Positions 34,801 to 46,833 are shown, counted from the first letter of the stretch. The stretch is 64,000 nt of DNA from Histoplasma ohiense (GCA_017607445.1 JAEVHH010000002.1:8152001-8216000), one strand, 5' to 3'. Made by a program: numbers and translations. Notes: generated from the letters alone by a model not told the origin.

Positions 34801-37100
34801 AAGACAAGCTGATGACTTGTCATGAATCTGAATTCTAAGTGATACTCTCTGTGATTGCAGCTCAGAGAATATGAAACACTGAATGAATGTTCTTTACACA
34901 AAGCAATGATGACAGCATCACAGTCTGCAGAATGACTGCTCTGAGTTATTTGATCAACTTGTAAAAAATGTCAGATCACTTCTGAAGACTCACAGCACTG
35001 GTCAGAAGATGTCTCTTAGAGAACAGCAGTCTCTACAGCAGCTGACTGAGAAGTTTGAAGATCTGATGAAAAATCTCATGATCTGTTGATCATCTGAAGC
35101 TTTCTGATTCTTCAAGCCCATTATCTGATTATCATTGAATGAGCACAAGAATGTTGAGTGTTATCTGTCTGAGAAGTATTTCCACAGAATCAAGCAACTG
35201 AAGACTGATGTCAAGAAATGTGTTGAGGAACAGTATCAGAAGAGGGTTTTCTGATACAACAGTCTGTCAGCAAATCAGTAAGCAAAGAAAGTTGAATCTC
35301 AGATGAGCTTCCACAGCTTCTTTAAGATCTCTTAGCACAACTGAATCCTCACAATCTTTCCCAGACTTCTCAATCTCATGTTGAAAAACCCAGGGCTTGC
35401 TCTCATCAAGAAGGAGTTCAGAGAAAATGATTGACTGATCAATTCATTCACATCACTCTATATCCAAAATCTTGATACTCTGATTCAAGACAGTGAAAAA
35501 TGCAACAGACTCATGAACATCATCAGAACTGCACAGAGCATACATGACTTTGAAAGTTGAAGAGAAAAGCTGATCATCATATGCTTCTTTTTTGTTGTGA
35601 TGCATATTCTTGAACATGTAAGTCTCTGTCTCACTCAAACAGTCTGGCTTTCTGGCTTCTGAAATACTGACTGACTGAATAGTGGCTATGCAATCAGAAT
35701 CTCAATGCTAAAGCAGTGCACAGTGAATTGAAGGGACAGAACTGTGATGATTTTGTGTACTTATTCAACAGTAATGAGTTATTTGATGAAGATGACAAAG
35801 CAGTTGAGTTCTCTGATATACTGATCAGCACCATCAATCTTCTCAGCACTGAGTTCACATGTGTGCATGCCCAGTATCTCATTCTGTTCAGGCTGGAGTG
35901 ATTGAGTTCACAGGAGGAACAGGTGATTGCTTGTATTTGATACATTGAGCAGAAAAACAAACAGACATTCACATACTGTCTTATATATCAGAATTTGAAT
36001 ATTGAGTGCACAATTATCAATCAACAGCTTCTCTGTGAAGAGTTTCAGTGAATATCACTTCAGATGCAGAATAATGTCAAGAAGCAAATGACTCTACATC
36101 AGAATGAATTGAATGCAAGAGATACAGCTTGATTAAAAATTGTAAAGTAGTTGAGATCTCAGAATTATATAGAAGTAGATTGATACTGAGATTTAATTTT
36201 TATTCTTGTCAGATCTTGAGCTCAACAACCACAGCTGCTGTCAGCATTGTTTTGAAGTCATTTCAGAGATTCTTCAGTGAATATATAATAGTATTTGAGC
36301 TGCATGCAGAAGCACTCTAGTTCTGTCAACAGACTAGATCTGAGATTAGACAGAGAAAGCTCTTCTGAATCAATAGCTGCATCAATGTCTCTATTTGATG
36401 AGTTGTTTATCAATGCTATAGTGGAGTGTGGAGTGGAAGAATGTTAGAGTTTGTGTAACTGTAGAGTGGATTCATGAAAAGAAGAACACTTGTTGTTATA
36501 TGAGTGAATGAACAGACAGTCTAAGATTGAGTAGACTATTTGCTTAAAATCATACATTGTTCTATTCTCAAATGCACTATCTGTTCTGAGAAGTATAATT
36601 TCAGTGATGTTTTTCATATTCTAATCTATATTAGCTTCAAGAATCATCTCTTCCTCTACTTCAAGCTATTAAGAAGTTTCACTCAGTTGTTAAATCTCTC
36701 AAACAGTCTGTCAGAACTAGTCATCTTCTCAACTATTTAGATTCTCAGATGCCTCTTTCATACATTGCCACTGACAACAGTCACACTCTTATTCAAGAGA
36801 TCTCAAGAATCAGCAGTGCTATAAATAACATCTCTAAACAATCTTCTGCAGCTCATGCACCACTGTGGCTCATATGTCAATCAAAAATGTTGCTACTCTC
36901 TGAGACAGAAAATACAATTGACTGAAAGTCAGTATCTGACTTCTCTACATCTGAAGAGTTGAAAGAGATGAGATCTGTCAGTCAAGAGAATAAGTTCTTT
37001 GTTGAATAAGTTGATAGTTCTCATACTGCTTTGCTGCATTGATCAGAACACTCAGTTACTTCTAGCCTCTTTCTAAATAATGATATACTGAAGTAGATTG
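31900..37100 (+). pseudogene. SNF2-family helicase-like gene (degenerate)
   Basis: An open N-terminal block of 176 codons (31900-32430, Ser-rich, basic) is followed by broken frames up to about 37100. SNF2 ATPase signs: a Walker A remnant GILADQMSLDKTM at 34123-34161 (expected ILADEMGLGKT), and a Walker B/DEAH-type box IICDEFH at 34730-34750. A helicase C-like remnant (REKLIIICFFFVVMHILEH) lies near 35562-35618. Intact relatives are ATP-dependent DNA translocases that remodel chromatin or act in repair. An acidic patch (DNDNDDVIDLTAD) precedes the ATPase at about 33855-33895. TGA at Arg/Trp positions and probable frameshifts make it a pseudogene. Exact start and end are uncertain. Confidence 0.7.
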
Positions 37101-37195
37101 CTAATGATGATGATGAAGAATCTATCACAGAAAGAGATCATATAGCTGAAAAGTATTTTATCATTCTTTCATCTTATATTTCAATATATCTCTAC

Positions 37196-37295
37196 TATAA
37201 GAACTTTTATTATATGATCTTTTCTTCTACTCTTTTTTCACTTTCTTATCTTAATCAATTTGTAATCTATTATCAGAATAGTGTCAAGTGTGTTG
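37196..37295 (+). repeat. Family 1 LTR fragment
   Basis: About 100 bp matching the R region of the family 1 LTR: CTATAAGAAC, TGATCTTTTCTTCT, CTTAATCAATTTGTAATCT and AGAATAGTGTCAA in the same order. The rest of the LTR is not recognised here. Confidence 0.65.
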
Positions 37296-37550
37296 ATGAT
37301 GCTGTTGAGAACTTGAGATAGATTGTATGAACTGCACAGATGATATAGACAGTTCAATTCACATCAATGATAACATCTGATTAATCAGTGGCAAATCCAT
37401 TACAATAAGTTTATATATCTTATATACTGTTTAGATATTGTATATAATTATAAGCATAATTTACACTATCTATAATATCTATCAGATTTGTACAATATAC
37501 ACTGTGTAGGCAGCTTATTTGAAGATAGTACAATAAATTCATTGCAGATA

Positions 37551-37748
37551 ATACATTGATTACAGATAGTACATTCATTGCAAATAGTACATTCATTGCA
37601 GATGATGCATTCAGTGTGGATAGTACATCCATTGCAGATGATGCATCCAGTGTGAATAGTACATTCATTGCAGATAGTGCATCCAGTGCAGATGGTGCAT
37701 TCAGTGTGGATAGTACATTCATTGCAGATGATGCATTCAGTGCATTTG
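37551..37748. repeat. 18-bp minisatellite, left segment
   Basis: About 11 units of GCAGATAGTACATTCATT type. The array is continued at 38013; the two segments were one array before the solo LTR inserted. Confidence 0.92.
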
Positions 37749-38017
37749 TGTAATGCACTTGTTTATTTATTTTCTTTGTACTCTCTTCTTTTATTCTTAT
37801 CTCTTTTCATTATATTCTCACTACTGCTATTTCTATATGTATATATATATATATGAATGTATGTATTTCATACATCTTCTTCTCTCTTTCTTTTTCTTCT
37901 TAGAAATTAGCTACTATTATTACTACTACTACAATTACTACTGTTATTATCATTCACTATACTATCTACTATCTTCTGCTATTCACTCTTCACACTGTAT
38001 TCACCGCTCACAATTTG
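37744..38017. mobile_element. Solo LTR of G family with target duplication
   Basis: A 264-bp LTR (37749-38012, TGTAATGC...CTCACA) similar to 10730-10995, flanked by ATTTG at 37744-37748 and 38013-38017. It interrupts the minisatellite. A solo LTR is what remains after recombination between the two LTRs of an element. Confidence 0.9.
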
Positions 38018-39405
38018 TTGCAGGTGGCACATTTGTTGCAGATAGTACATTTATTGCAGATGATGCATTCATTGCAAATAGTACATTCATTGCAGATGAT
38101 GCATTCAGTGCAGATAGTACATCTATTGCAGATAGTACATTCATTGCAGATGATGCATTCAGTGCAGATAGTACATTCATTGCAGATGATGCATTCAGTG
38201 CAGATAGTACATCTGTTGCAGATAGTACATTCATTGCAGATGATGAATTCATTGCAGATAGTATATTTATTACAGATAGTATATTCATTGCAAATAGTAC
38301 ATTCATTGCAGATGATGTATCTGTTGCAGATGATAAATTCATTGTAGATAGTACATCTATTGCAGATGATGCATTTGTTGCAGATAGTACATCTATTGCA
38401 GATGATGCATTCAGTGCAGATAGTACATCTGTTGCAGATAGTACATTCATTGTGGATGATGCATCTGATGGAGATAGTACATCTGTTGCAGATAGTACAT
38501 TCATTGCAGATGATGAATTCATTGCAGATAGTATATTTATTACAGATAGTATATTCATTGTAAATAGTACATTCATTGCAGATGATGTATCTGTTGCAGA
38601 TGATAAATTCATTATAGATAGTATATTTATTGTAGATAGTATATTTATTGCAGATAGTACATCTATTGCAGATGATGCATCTGTTGCAGATAATGTATTT
38701 AGTATAGATAGTACATCTATTGCAGATGATGTATCTATTGCAGATGATGTATCTATTGCAGATAGTATATCTATTGCAGATAGTATATCTGTTGCAGATA
38801 GTACATTCATTGTAGATAATACATTTATTGCAGATAGTACATTCATTGCAGATGATGAATTCATTGCAGATAGTATATTTATTACAGATAGTATATTCAT
38901 TGCAAATAGTACATTCATTACAGATAATGTATTTGTTGCAGATAGTATATTCATTGCAGATAATGCATTTATTACAGATAGTATATTTATTGCAGATAGT
39001 ATATTTATTACAGATAATACATTCATTATAGATGATGAATTCATTGCAGATAGTATATTTATTGCAGATAATATATTCATTGTAAATAGTACATTCATTG
39101 TAAATGATGCATTTATTGCAAATAGTACATCTATTGCAGATGATGTATTTATTGCAGATAGTGTATTTATTGTAAATAATATATCTATTGCAGATGCTGT
39201 ATTTGTTGTAGATAGTATATCTATTGTATATAATACATCTATTACAGATAATGCATTTGTTGTAGATAGTATATCTATTGCAGATAATGCATCTATTGCA
39301 GATAATGCATTCATTGTAGATAATATATTTATTGCAGATAATATATTCATTATAAATAGTATATTTATTATAAAGAATATATTTATTGCAGATAATATAT
39401 CTACA
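38013..39405. repeat. 18-bp minisatellite, right segment
   Basis: About 77 units of an 18-bp sequence (for example GCAGATAGTACATTCATT) with C/T and G/A variants, decaying to A/T-richer units at the right end. It keeps three frames open (+ strand to 39408, a second + frame in blocks, - strand 39350-38001). In the main + frame it reads as a six-residue repeat (ADSTFI / ADDAFS). Confidence 0.95.
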
Positions 39406-39667
39406 TAAATAGTAGTATAAAAATTAATTATTTATATTATAAAAAATTTTTAAAACTTTACAAAAATTAAAATATAAAAGATAATATAATAATATATTCA
39501 AAAAATTCAGATTTAATGATTAGATATTGAGATTATAGAATATATAAATTCTCTTTTTATATTATAGAAAAATCAATTTTTTCTCTGAAAAAAATACTGT
39601 AATATAATCTTATATAATATTATATAAATCTCATTAAATTCATGAATGAATTGAATGACTCTCTGTA
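39406..39667. other. AT-rich spacer
   Basis: Very AT-rich, no gene seen. Confidence 0.6.
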
Positions 39668-40058
39668 TATATAACAGACATACTTCAATTAACAATCTAG
39701 CACTATTCTAAATACAGATTATGAATTGATTAAGAAAAGAAAGAGAAAAGAAATCAAAAGAAAAAATTATATAAAGAGAATTTTTATAAAAAGAAAATCA
39801 AAGTGAAAAAAACTGTCTCACAGTGAATACAGAATAGAAGAATATTATGAATTATATGAAAAATTATTAGAACTATACAAATATGAAATATAAGATAGAA
39901 GAGATTACACAAAAGAATTGTTAGAGACTATATAAATATAGAATATAATAATAAAAATAAATAAATACAAAAGAAAAATTGATTGTATAAATGATAAATA
40001 AATATAAAAAAAAAGTTAATTGTATAAGTTAATTATTAACAGATATTAATCTATTATA
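39668..40058 (-). repeat. Degenerate solo LTR, family 1
   Basis: 391 bp clearly related to the A LTR (TATAACAGACATACTTC... at the left, ...TATTATA at the right, where other copies have TGTAACAG and CATCACA). It is much more AT-rich, with many CpA-to-TpA changes, and shorter by about two 63-bp units. I found no convincing target duplication. Confidence 0.8.
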
Positions 40059-40373
40059 ATACAACTCTAATATTAATTTTTATTTTTTTCTTTATAAATA
40101 TTTTTTATTATATTTATATTTTTTATACTCTTCTCTATATTTATTATAATCTATATATATTCATTAATATACTCATTTTATATGTCTCTGCTCAGTGTGT
40201 TGAGATTTTCATTTTTTTAGTATATTTGAACAGTCTCAATTCAATGCATTATTCTGTATATACTCTACATACTATCAAATTCAGTATTATATATATGAGA
40301 TATATTCAATTCAAATCTTTCATCTATCATTGAGAGATATAGTTGTTTCTATACTTAACTTATAATAAATTGA
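40059..40373. other. AT-rich spacer
   Basis: No gene or repeat recognised. Confidence 0.5.
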
Positions 40374-40631
40374 TATAATACATTTATTTATTATTTTCTT
40401 ATTATATTCTCTTTGTTTATTTTTATTTCTTTTCATTATATTCTTGTTATTGCTATTTTTATATGTATATATATATAAATATATATATTTTGTATATATT
40501 CTTCTCTTTCTTTTTTTCTTTTTAGTAATTAGCTACTATTATTACTACTAGATTTACTATTATTATTATCATTCACTATACTATTTACTATTTTCTACTA
40601 TTCATTTTTTACACTGTCATCAATTCTCACA
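40374..40631 (+). repeat. Solo LTR of G family, second copy
   Basis: 258 bp similar to 37749-38012. Ends are decayed (TATAATA for TGTAATG at the left, CTCACA at the right). Flanks ATTGA (40369-40373) and GTTGA (40632-40636) agree in four of five bases, consistent with a G-to-A change in an old target duplication. Confidence 0.8.
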
Positions 40632-40636
40632 GTTGA

Positions 40637-41266
40637 GTTGTTACACTGTGATATATACTGTGAAAATTATCTATCTCATTTATTTTACACTGTTATTTAT
40701 ATTTTCAAGAACTGTATTGACTGCTGAACTCTCAATTATAAATATATCTATAATATTAAATATTATTATTTGACAACTGCTACTGCAGATTCTGCAGTAG
40801 ATGAGTTTACTGATTATATATATATAAATTTACTGAATCAGTTGATTTTTAATGATTTTAATTTTTAAATTGATTCAACTATTTCTGAATCAGTTGTTAA
40901 TTCTTTAATTATTTACAGTTATTAATCTATTCTCTGTGACTTTCACTTTTTATATTTATCATTGTCAATTATTTAATTTTGATTAAATGAATGTCTACTG
41001 CTCTCTCTGCAGAGCTAAATATTGAATTAATAAATGTGTAAATAAATTATTAAAAACATTTTCAATATTTTTCATATACTGTATAAAAGATACTGTGAGA
41101 CTGTTATCTGTCAGAGAATTTTCATTAGAGCTATATAAACTTTTTAGTAATAATACAACTGATATAAAATATTTTTATAGATATATTTAAAACTACAACT
41201 CTGTTCTGATATTTATATCTTTTAAATATAAATAGAATTCATATTTTGATTATCTGATTATTGATG
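40637..41266. other. AT-rich spacer before retrotransposon B
   Basis: No gene seen; many short AT words. Confidence 0.5.
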
Positions 41267-41271
41267 ATTTG

Positions 41272-41805
41272 TGTGACGGGTTAGCACCCGTTAGTAATTA
41301 ACTTACGCAATCAACTCCCCTCCTGCACCCGCTTGTTTCTGGCTGTTGTGACCTCATGTAACCCTCAATGTTCTTCCACTCTGTGCTCTGCATTTGTGTA
41401 GTTTCTAACAATTCTTCTACATAGCTCTTAACATTCTTCTGCTCTGTGCTCTGTGCTTGTGTAGTCTCTAATGATTCTTCTGTGTAGCTTCTTATGTTCT
41501 TCTGCTCTGTGTTCTGTGCTTGTATAGTCTCTAATGATTCTTTCATATAGCTCTCAATGATTCTCCCACCCCACATTCTGTGCTTGTGTAGCTTCTAACA
41601 ATTCTTACATATATCTCTTAATATTCTTCTGCTCTGCACTTCACTGTGGAGCAGCTTCTGATATTCTTCTGCCTCAAACTTTCCTCTATAAGAACCCTCT
41701 TCATATGATCTTTTCTTCTGATTTCTTTTCTCTTTCTTTCCTTAATCAATTCATAATCTGTAATTAGGATAGTATCAAATTGTTAATTGAAGTATGCTCA
41801 TTACA
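41272..41805 (+). repeat. B 5' LTR
   Basis: 534 bp. A TATAAG box at 41687-41692, a pyrimidine-rich stretch, then AATCAATTCATAA at 41744-41756, the complement of the primer-binding site. If transcription starts just before it, R-U5 would be about 62 nt. Tandem units of about 63 bp fill 41390-41640. Confidence 0.95.
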
Positions 41806-41818
41806 TTATGAATTGATT
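41806..41818 (+). promoter_or_regulatory. B primer-binding site, self-priming type
   Basis: TTATGAATTGATT, the exact reverse complement of 41744-41756 in the 5' LTR; the match extends by one base if the last LTR base is counted. See the finding on self-priming. Confidence 0.78.
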
Positions 41819-42169
41819 CTTCTGTGTTTAAGATCTGAGTGTCTTGTTATTAGTTCTTACATCTGAGTGCATCATTACCAGTTCTTATGTCTGAGTGCAT
41901 TGTTTACAGACTCAAGTGTCTAGTTGTTACAAGAGATTTCTTGTGGGTCTGAGTGCTCTCATTATTAGTTATATAGACTGTTATGTCTAAGTGTCTGAAA
42001 CACAATCAATCATGTTCTACAAGGTCTGAGTGTCTACAAACTGTAACACTGTGAATAGTATTCATGAAGAAGCTTGATCAAGCTTAGTACTGCAACACTG
42101 CAAATAGTGTCTGTGAGAGAACTGAGTGTCTACAAATATTTCTTTTTTCTTTTTTTTTATTATTATTAC
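41819..42169 (+). promoter_or_regulatory. B untranslated leader with repeated CTGAGTG motif
   Basis: About 350 nt before gag. Words of the form TCTGAGTGTC or close variants recur eight times (near 41834, 41862, 41890, 41911, 41948, 41986, 42024, 42121). The same series is present in A, C and D. A T-run followed by ATTATTATTAC precedes the gag ATG. It could hold packaging or translation signals. Confidence 0.6.
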
Positions 42170-43201
42170 ATGTTCTTAGACATTGAAATGAACTACAAAC
42201 AATTCTACAAACACCCACTGCATTCAAACACAGCAGATGATAACTTAGATCTACAAAGCATCCTCCAGCAGCAGATGCTACAGATGACTGAATTGCAATA
42301 ACAACTTGCTGAGATGAGCACTTCTGTGTTCACTGTTCCTTCTACATCTGCATCTCATGAAAAGCTCTCAAGAGAGAAGCTTTCAATTCTTGACAAATAC
42401 AAGAAAGACCTAGCACTCTATCTTGTGTGGAAGTCAAAAGTGAACATCAAATTGAACATTGATGAATGAGCAATAGACTCACTATCCAATCAAGCATGAT
42501 ATATCCATAGCAGATTGAATGGCAATGTGTTAGCAAAATTCCAACTCTGAATGAGTCATTGCCAGAATCATCAGTGTACATCAGAGTTAGTCTTTCAACA
42601 ACTCAACTCCCTCTTTCTCAATTCTACACTTCAAGCCAAGACATTGAACTGGCTTAATCAAACTCATCAGATGAATGTTGTGTTGGCAATTTATCTTTCT
42701 GAATTCAATCACAAGCTTTTAGAAGCAGATGGGCAAGACTGAGACAACACTGTCAAGATCAATATATTGTTCAAGAACTTGAACTTTCAGTTGTATAACT
42801 GAAGTGTAGAGTATCTGAAGCTCTAAATATACAGCAAATTCTGCACTGATCTTTGTCTGTTGAACAATAATCTGTCTCAGTTCTGTGCACTTCAAAATCA
42901 CAGAGAATTTCACTGAACAAATGCATACATCTCAAACCACTCTGCAGCACCCTCTGCCTTCAAATCAGAATCAATGAACTGAGTCTCACACATAAACACA
43001 AGTCATCTGAGAGTTCTCAATGTCTCAGAGAAGAACATCACTGACTGAATTGTCAGAGAAGTCTGCATACACTGTGACAAGTCAGAACACTTCATGAATC
43101 AATGTTCAAATACAATCACTCTGAGTAAACCCCTCATGCATGTGAATGCTGTGTCGCCCATGGACAGACAAGAACAGAGAAAAGACAAGCTCTCACTCTA
43201 A
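42170..43201 (+). pseudogene. B gag (degenerate)
   Basis: The structural protein of the virus-like particle, 343 codons plus stop. The start ATG at 42170 is chosen because the frame and length agree in all four copies (1032 bp each). The N-terminus FLDIEMNYKQFY is followed by a Gln/Leu-rich segment and a retrotransposon-gag-like core (residues about 90-230). A CCHC zinc knuckle follows (CIHCDKSEHFMNQC, about 43069-43110) and a basic/acidic tail ends in SL. About ten TGA codons interrupt it; where family members differ they have Arg-compatible codons. Pol overlaps its end in the -1 frame. Confidence 0.88.
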
Positions 43202-46200
43202 AATATGAATGAAAGCTCAAGAAGCAGAAAGTTAGCTGAAGATTTGAGCAGAAGATGCAAGCAGACACAATTATAATCTCTGTCATTGTAAATAGTCTAG
43301 TCAACATATGAGCAATGATAGACAGTGATTTTCTTCATTACACTCTTATAGACACTCAGCTGATTGAGAAGCATAAGCTTCAGTGTATCCCCTTTCTCAA
43401 GCTGTGTAAGCTCAGTGAATTTGATGGCTTCAGAGGATCAGCCTCCTACAACATGATAAGATTTAACATCAACATAGAAGAACATGAGAAAAAGAATATA
43501 TACACATATGAAATACAAGATCTTGAGTACAATCTAATGCTCAGTCTATCATGACTCACAGAATTTGGAACCTTGTTGAATGCATGCAACTGCTGTCTTA
43601 TTTTCTCAGAAGATGACTGTGTTTATGAGAAGAATGTTGATAGAATTGCAGATCTCACCCAGATATCAGCAGAAGTGTACAAACTACTAATTCATCAAGC
43701 ACATGAGAAGAAGAACATCCAAGTGTTCACTGCTAGTATGATGAATATCAAAAAAGTGTTAGAAAAGTTAGAACTCAAAGACTTCAAGAAACTGCACAAG
43801 AAACTATCTGAATTGTATGAAGACTTTGCAGATGTGTTTGATGAGAAAGAAGCTGAAAAGCTTCCCTCTCATTGAGAATCTGATATAGATCATACAATTG
43901 AGCTCATCAAGAAAGATGGTAAGAATCCACAACCACTCTGAGATTCTCTCTACAGCATGTCACACAACAAGCTTCTTGTCCTACAAAAAATGCTCAACAG
44001 ATTACTAGACAAAAACTTCATTTATATTAGCAACTCATTCACTGCAGCATCTGTACTGTTTGTGAAGAAATCAGAAGATGACTTACAATTCTGTGTTGAC
44101 TATCAAGAACTCAACAAGATTACACAGAAGAATCAATATCTTCTTCCACTCATCAATGAAACACTCAAACAGATAGAAAAAGCAAAATGATTTATGAAAC
44201 TTGACATCTCTGCAGCATTCTACAAGATAAGGATTAATGAAGATGATGAATGACTAACTGCCTTTCATATACATTATAAATTATACAAATGAACAGTGAC
44301 CTCCTTTGAATTAGTGAACACTTCAAATATGTTTCAGAAATACATTAACTGAGCTCTATGAGATCTGCTTGATGAGATTGCCTCAGTGTACATGAATGAT
44401 ATCTTGATCTTCACTGATGGATTGTTCACTGAGCATTGTAAACACATACAACAAGTTCTTGACCATCTATGAAAAGCTGAACTGCAAGTGAACATTGACA
44501 AATGCAACTTTGAGACCAAGTCTACAATCTATCTAGAATTCATCATCAAAGCTGAAAAAGATATACATATGAATTCTAAGAAGATGGAAGCAATCCTCAA
44601 TTGAAAGACATCAGTCTCAGTAAAAGGGATTAGAAGCTTTCTAGAATTTGTCAACTTCTATTGAAGATTTATCAAGAACTTCTTCAATATCATACAATCA
44701 CTAATGAATCTGACTTGAAAAGACACTGTATTTCAATGAACTGACAAAGCAGATGCAGCATTCAAAAAGCTGAAGTGTATATTCACAAATATCTCAATGC
44801 TGCAATCATTTGATTCAGATAAGCATATAATTCTTAAAACAGACACCTCAGATTATGTAGTAGATGAAGCACTGATGCAATATGACAATGAAAATGTTCT
44901 ACAATCTTGTGCCTTCATCTTGAAAAAGATGTTGTCTGCTGAATGCAACTATAAGATCTACAACAAAGAGCTTCTAGTGATCATATAATATCTCAAAGAA
45001 TGAAAATCTGAACTCATGAGTGTTGAGAGATTTGAGATTGTTACTGATCATAAGAATCTAAAGTGCTTCACAATCACTTATAAGCTCACTGAGAGATATA
45101 TGTGTTGATCATTGTTTCTTAGCTGTTTTTTGTTCACAATTTGTTATTGATCTGAAGTAGAGAACACTCTTATGAATGCTCTGTTCTGCTGAGAATAAGA
45201 TATGCCATCTGATGACTTGAATGACAGATGAAAACACTGAGAGTATCAGTTAATCAACTCTGCAATCATAGAAAGTTCTACACAATCAGATGAACCCCAC
45301 ATACATATCAACCAGTCTCAAGCTCAAGAACCCTCACTCAAAGAACAATGAAGACTAGCAGCAGAGACAGATGAATTCTGACAACAAGTCATCAAAGCTG
45401 TATAAAGCAAAGCACCTCAATTCCTCACAGATGTATACTCAAGAACAAATATCTCAGCATATTTGATTGACAATGACAACTGCTTACACTTTTGAGATAG
45501 ATGATGAGTCCCCAATTCAGAATCTCTACAAACACAGATCATGCAAGAAATTCATGACTCATTGATGATCAAACACTCAGAATATGAAATCATGTACAAC
45601 ATTGTTGTCTGAGAATTCTACTGGCTAGATATGTTGAAAGATATATGCCAGTTCATATACAACTGTAATCACTGCAGCTCAGTGATGATATGACATGAAC
45701 ACTGAAAAGAGATACTGAAGCTTCTATCTGTCTCTGACTGAACTTGATGTGATATAGCTATTGATTTTGTAGTTTTCTTATTCAAAAGTGAAGGTTCTAT
45801 AAACATTCTAGTCATTGTCAACTGACTCAGCAAGAGCATAATACTACAGCCCTGTGATAAGATGAATGCTGAAGTAGTTACAGATGTCTTTGTCAGAAGT
45901 CTGTTCTATTGTATATACAGTCTGCCTTCATTCATTGTGTTAGATAGAGACAGTCAATTTGTCAGTGCACTCTGAGCCTGTATATGTCAATTATTAAGAA
46001 TTGAACAAAAGTTATCAACAGTGTACCACTCAGAGACTGATGAAGCTACTGAGAGAATGATACAAATGATAAAAAACATTCTCTGTAAGTTCTGTAATTA
46101 CACACAAGACAACTGAAGCAATCTGCTGCCACATGCTGAGATTGCAATTAACAGTTGAGATTTCAGTACAACAGACATAAGCTCATTCTTTCTTCTACAC

Positions 46201-46833
46201 AGATACAACTTAGAGATTCTGAACTTCTCTGAGACTTCTCAAGAAATCACATACACCCACAGCTTTATACAGACAGCAGAGAACATCATGAGCAAGCTGA
46301 AGAAAGTTCATGAATAAGCAGAAGCTTCAATGATCAGTACTCAGTAAGATTATAAGAATCAAATGAACATCAGAAGAAGTTCTGCAACTCAATATCACAT
46401 AGAAGACAAAATCTGACTGAATCTCAAGAACATAAGAACAGATTACTTCTTGTGTATGCTAGATTATCATCATGTCAAGTATACAGTGAAGGAAGTGCTA
46501 GGCATACATGATTATCAACTTGACACTCTGTCTGACATTCACAACATCTTTCATACAAACCTGCTCTGATCTGCAGCCGAGGATCCATTCCTCTCACAGA
46601 GAATCTTCAATTGACAGCCACCCATCATTGTAGAAGAAGACAATGAACTCAAGTGGGAAATTGAAGCAATTCTTGATGATAGAATCAACCACCACTGCTG
46701 TGAATACCTCATCAAATGAGTAGAATACAATCATCTGATCTGGGAACTCATATCTGTCTTGAAGAACACCACCACCCTCAACATCTACAAGTTCTCACTC
46801 ACTCTGATAGAGGGGGATAATGTGACAGATTAG
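43202..46833 (+). pseudogene. B pol: protease, RT, RNase H, integrase, chromodomain (degenerate)
   Basis: Protease motif IDSD at 43318-43329 (C and D have IDSG). RT about 43880-44640, with active-site YMND at 44389-44400 (expected YxDD). RNase H about 44760-45200. Integrase His2Cys2 module about 45550-45680 (ends CNHC). Integrase core has IAIDF (first Asp, about 45750), LDRDSQF (second Asp, about 45945) and EATER (catalytic Glu), with D-x35-E spacing intact. The chromodomain is at about 46650-46760 (EAILDD ... CEYLIK ... YNHLIWEL). It ends with the tag at 46831-46833, 11-13 bp inside the 3' LTR, so the polypurine tract (GATAGAGGGGGATAA, 46806-46820) is also coding. TGA replaces Arg or Trp at dozens of places. 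Confidence 0.88.

Noticed and set aside
36420..36445. Possible LTR fragment (GTGGAGTGTGGAGTGGAAGA)
   Set aside because: About 25 bp match the - orientation of the family 1 LTR, but the neighbouring sequence does not follow; too short to annotate.
37753..39408. 551-codon open frame on the + strand and 449-codon frame on the - strand
   Set aside because: Both are products of the 18-bp minisatellite, which lacks stops in several frames. The + frame begins inside a solo LTR that inserted into the array, so it cannot be an original gene.
39663..40063. Target duplication of the solo LTR at 39668-40058
   Set aside because: The five bases on the two sides (CTGTA and ATACA) do not match well enough even allowing C-to-T changes.
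42170..46833. TGA read as Trp (alternative genetic code)
   Set aside because: TGA stands at Arg positions as well as Trp positions in the same genes, TGG is still used for Trp, and copies differ at these sites in the way expected for C-to-T/G-to-A mutation.
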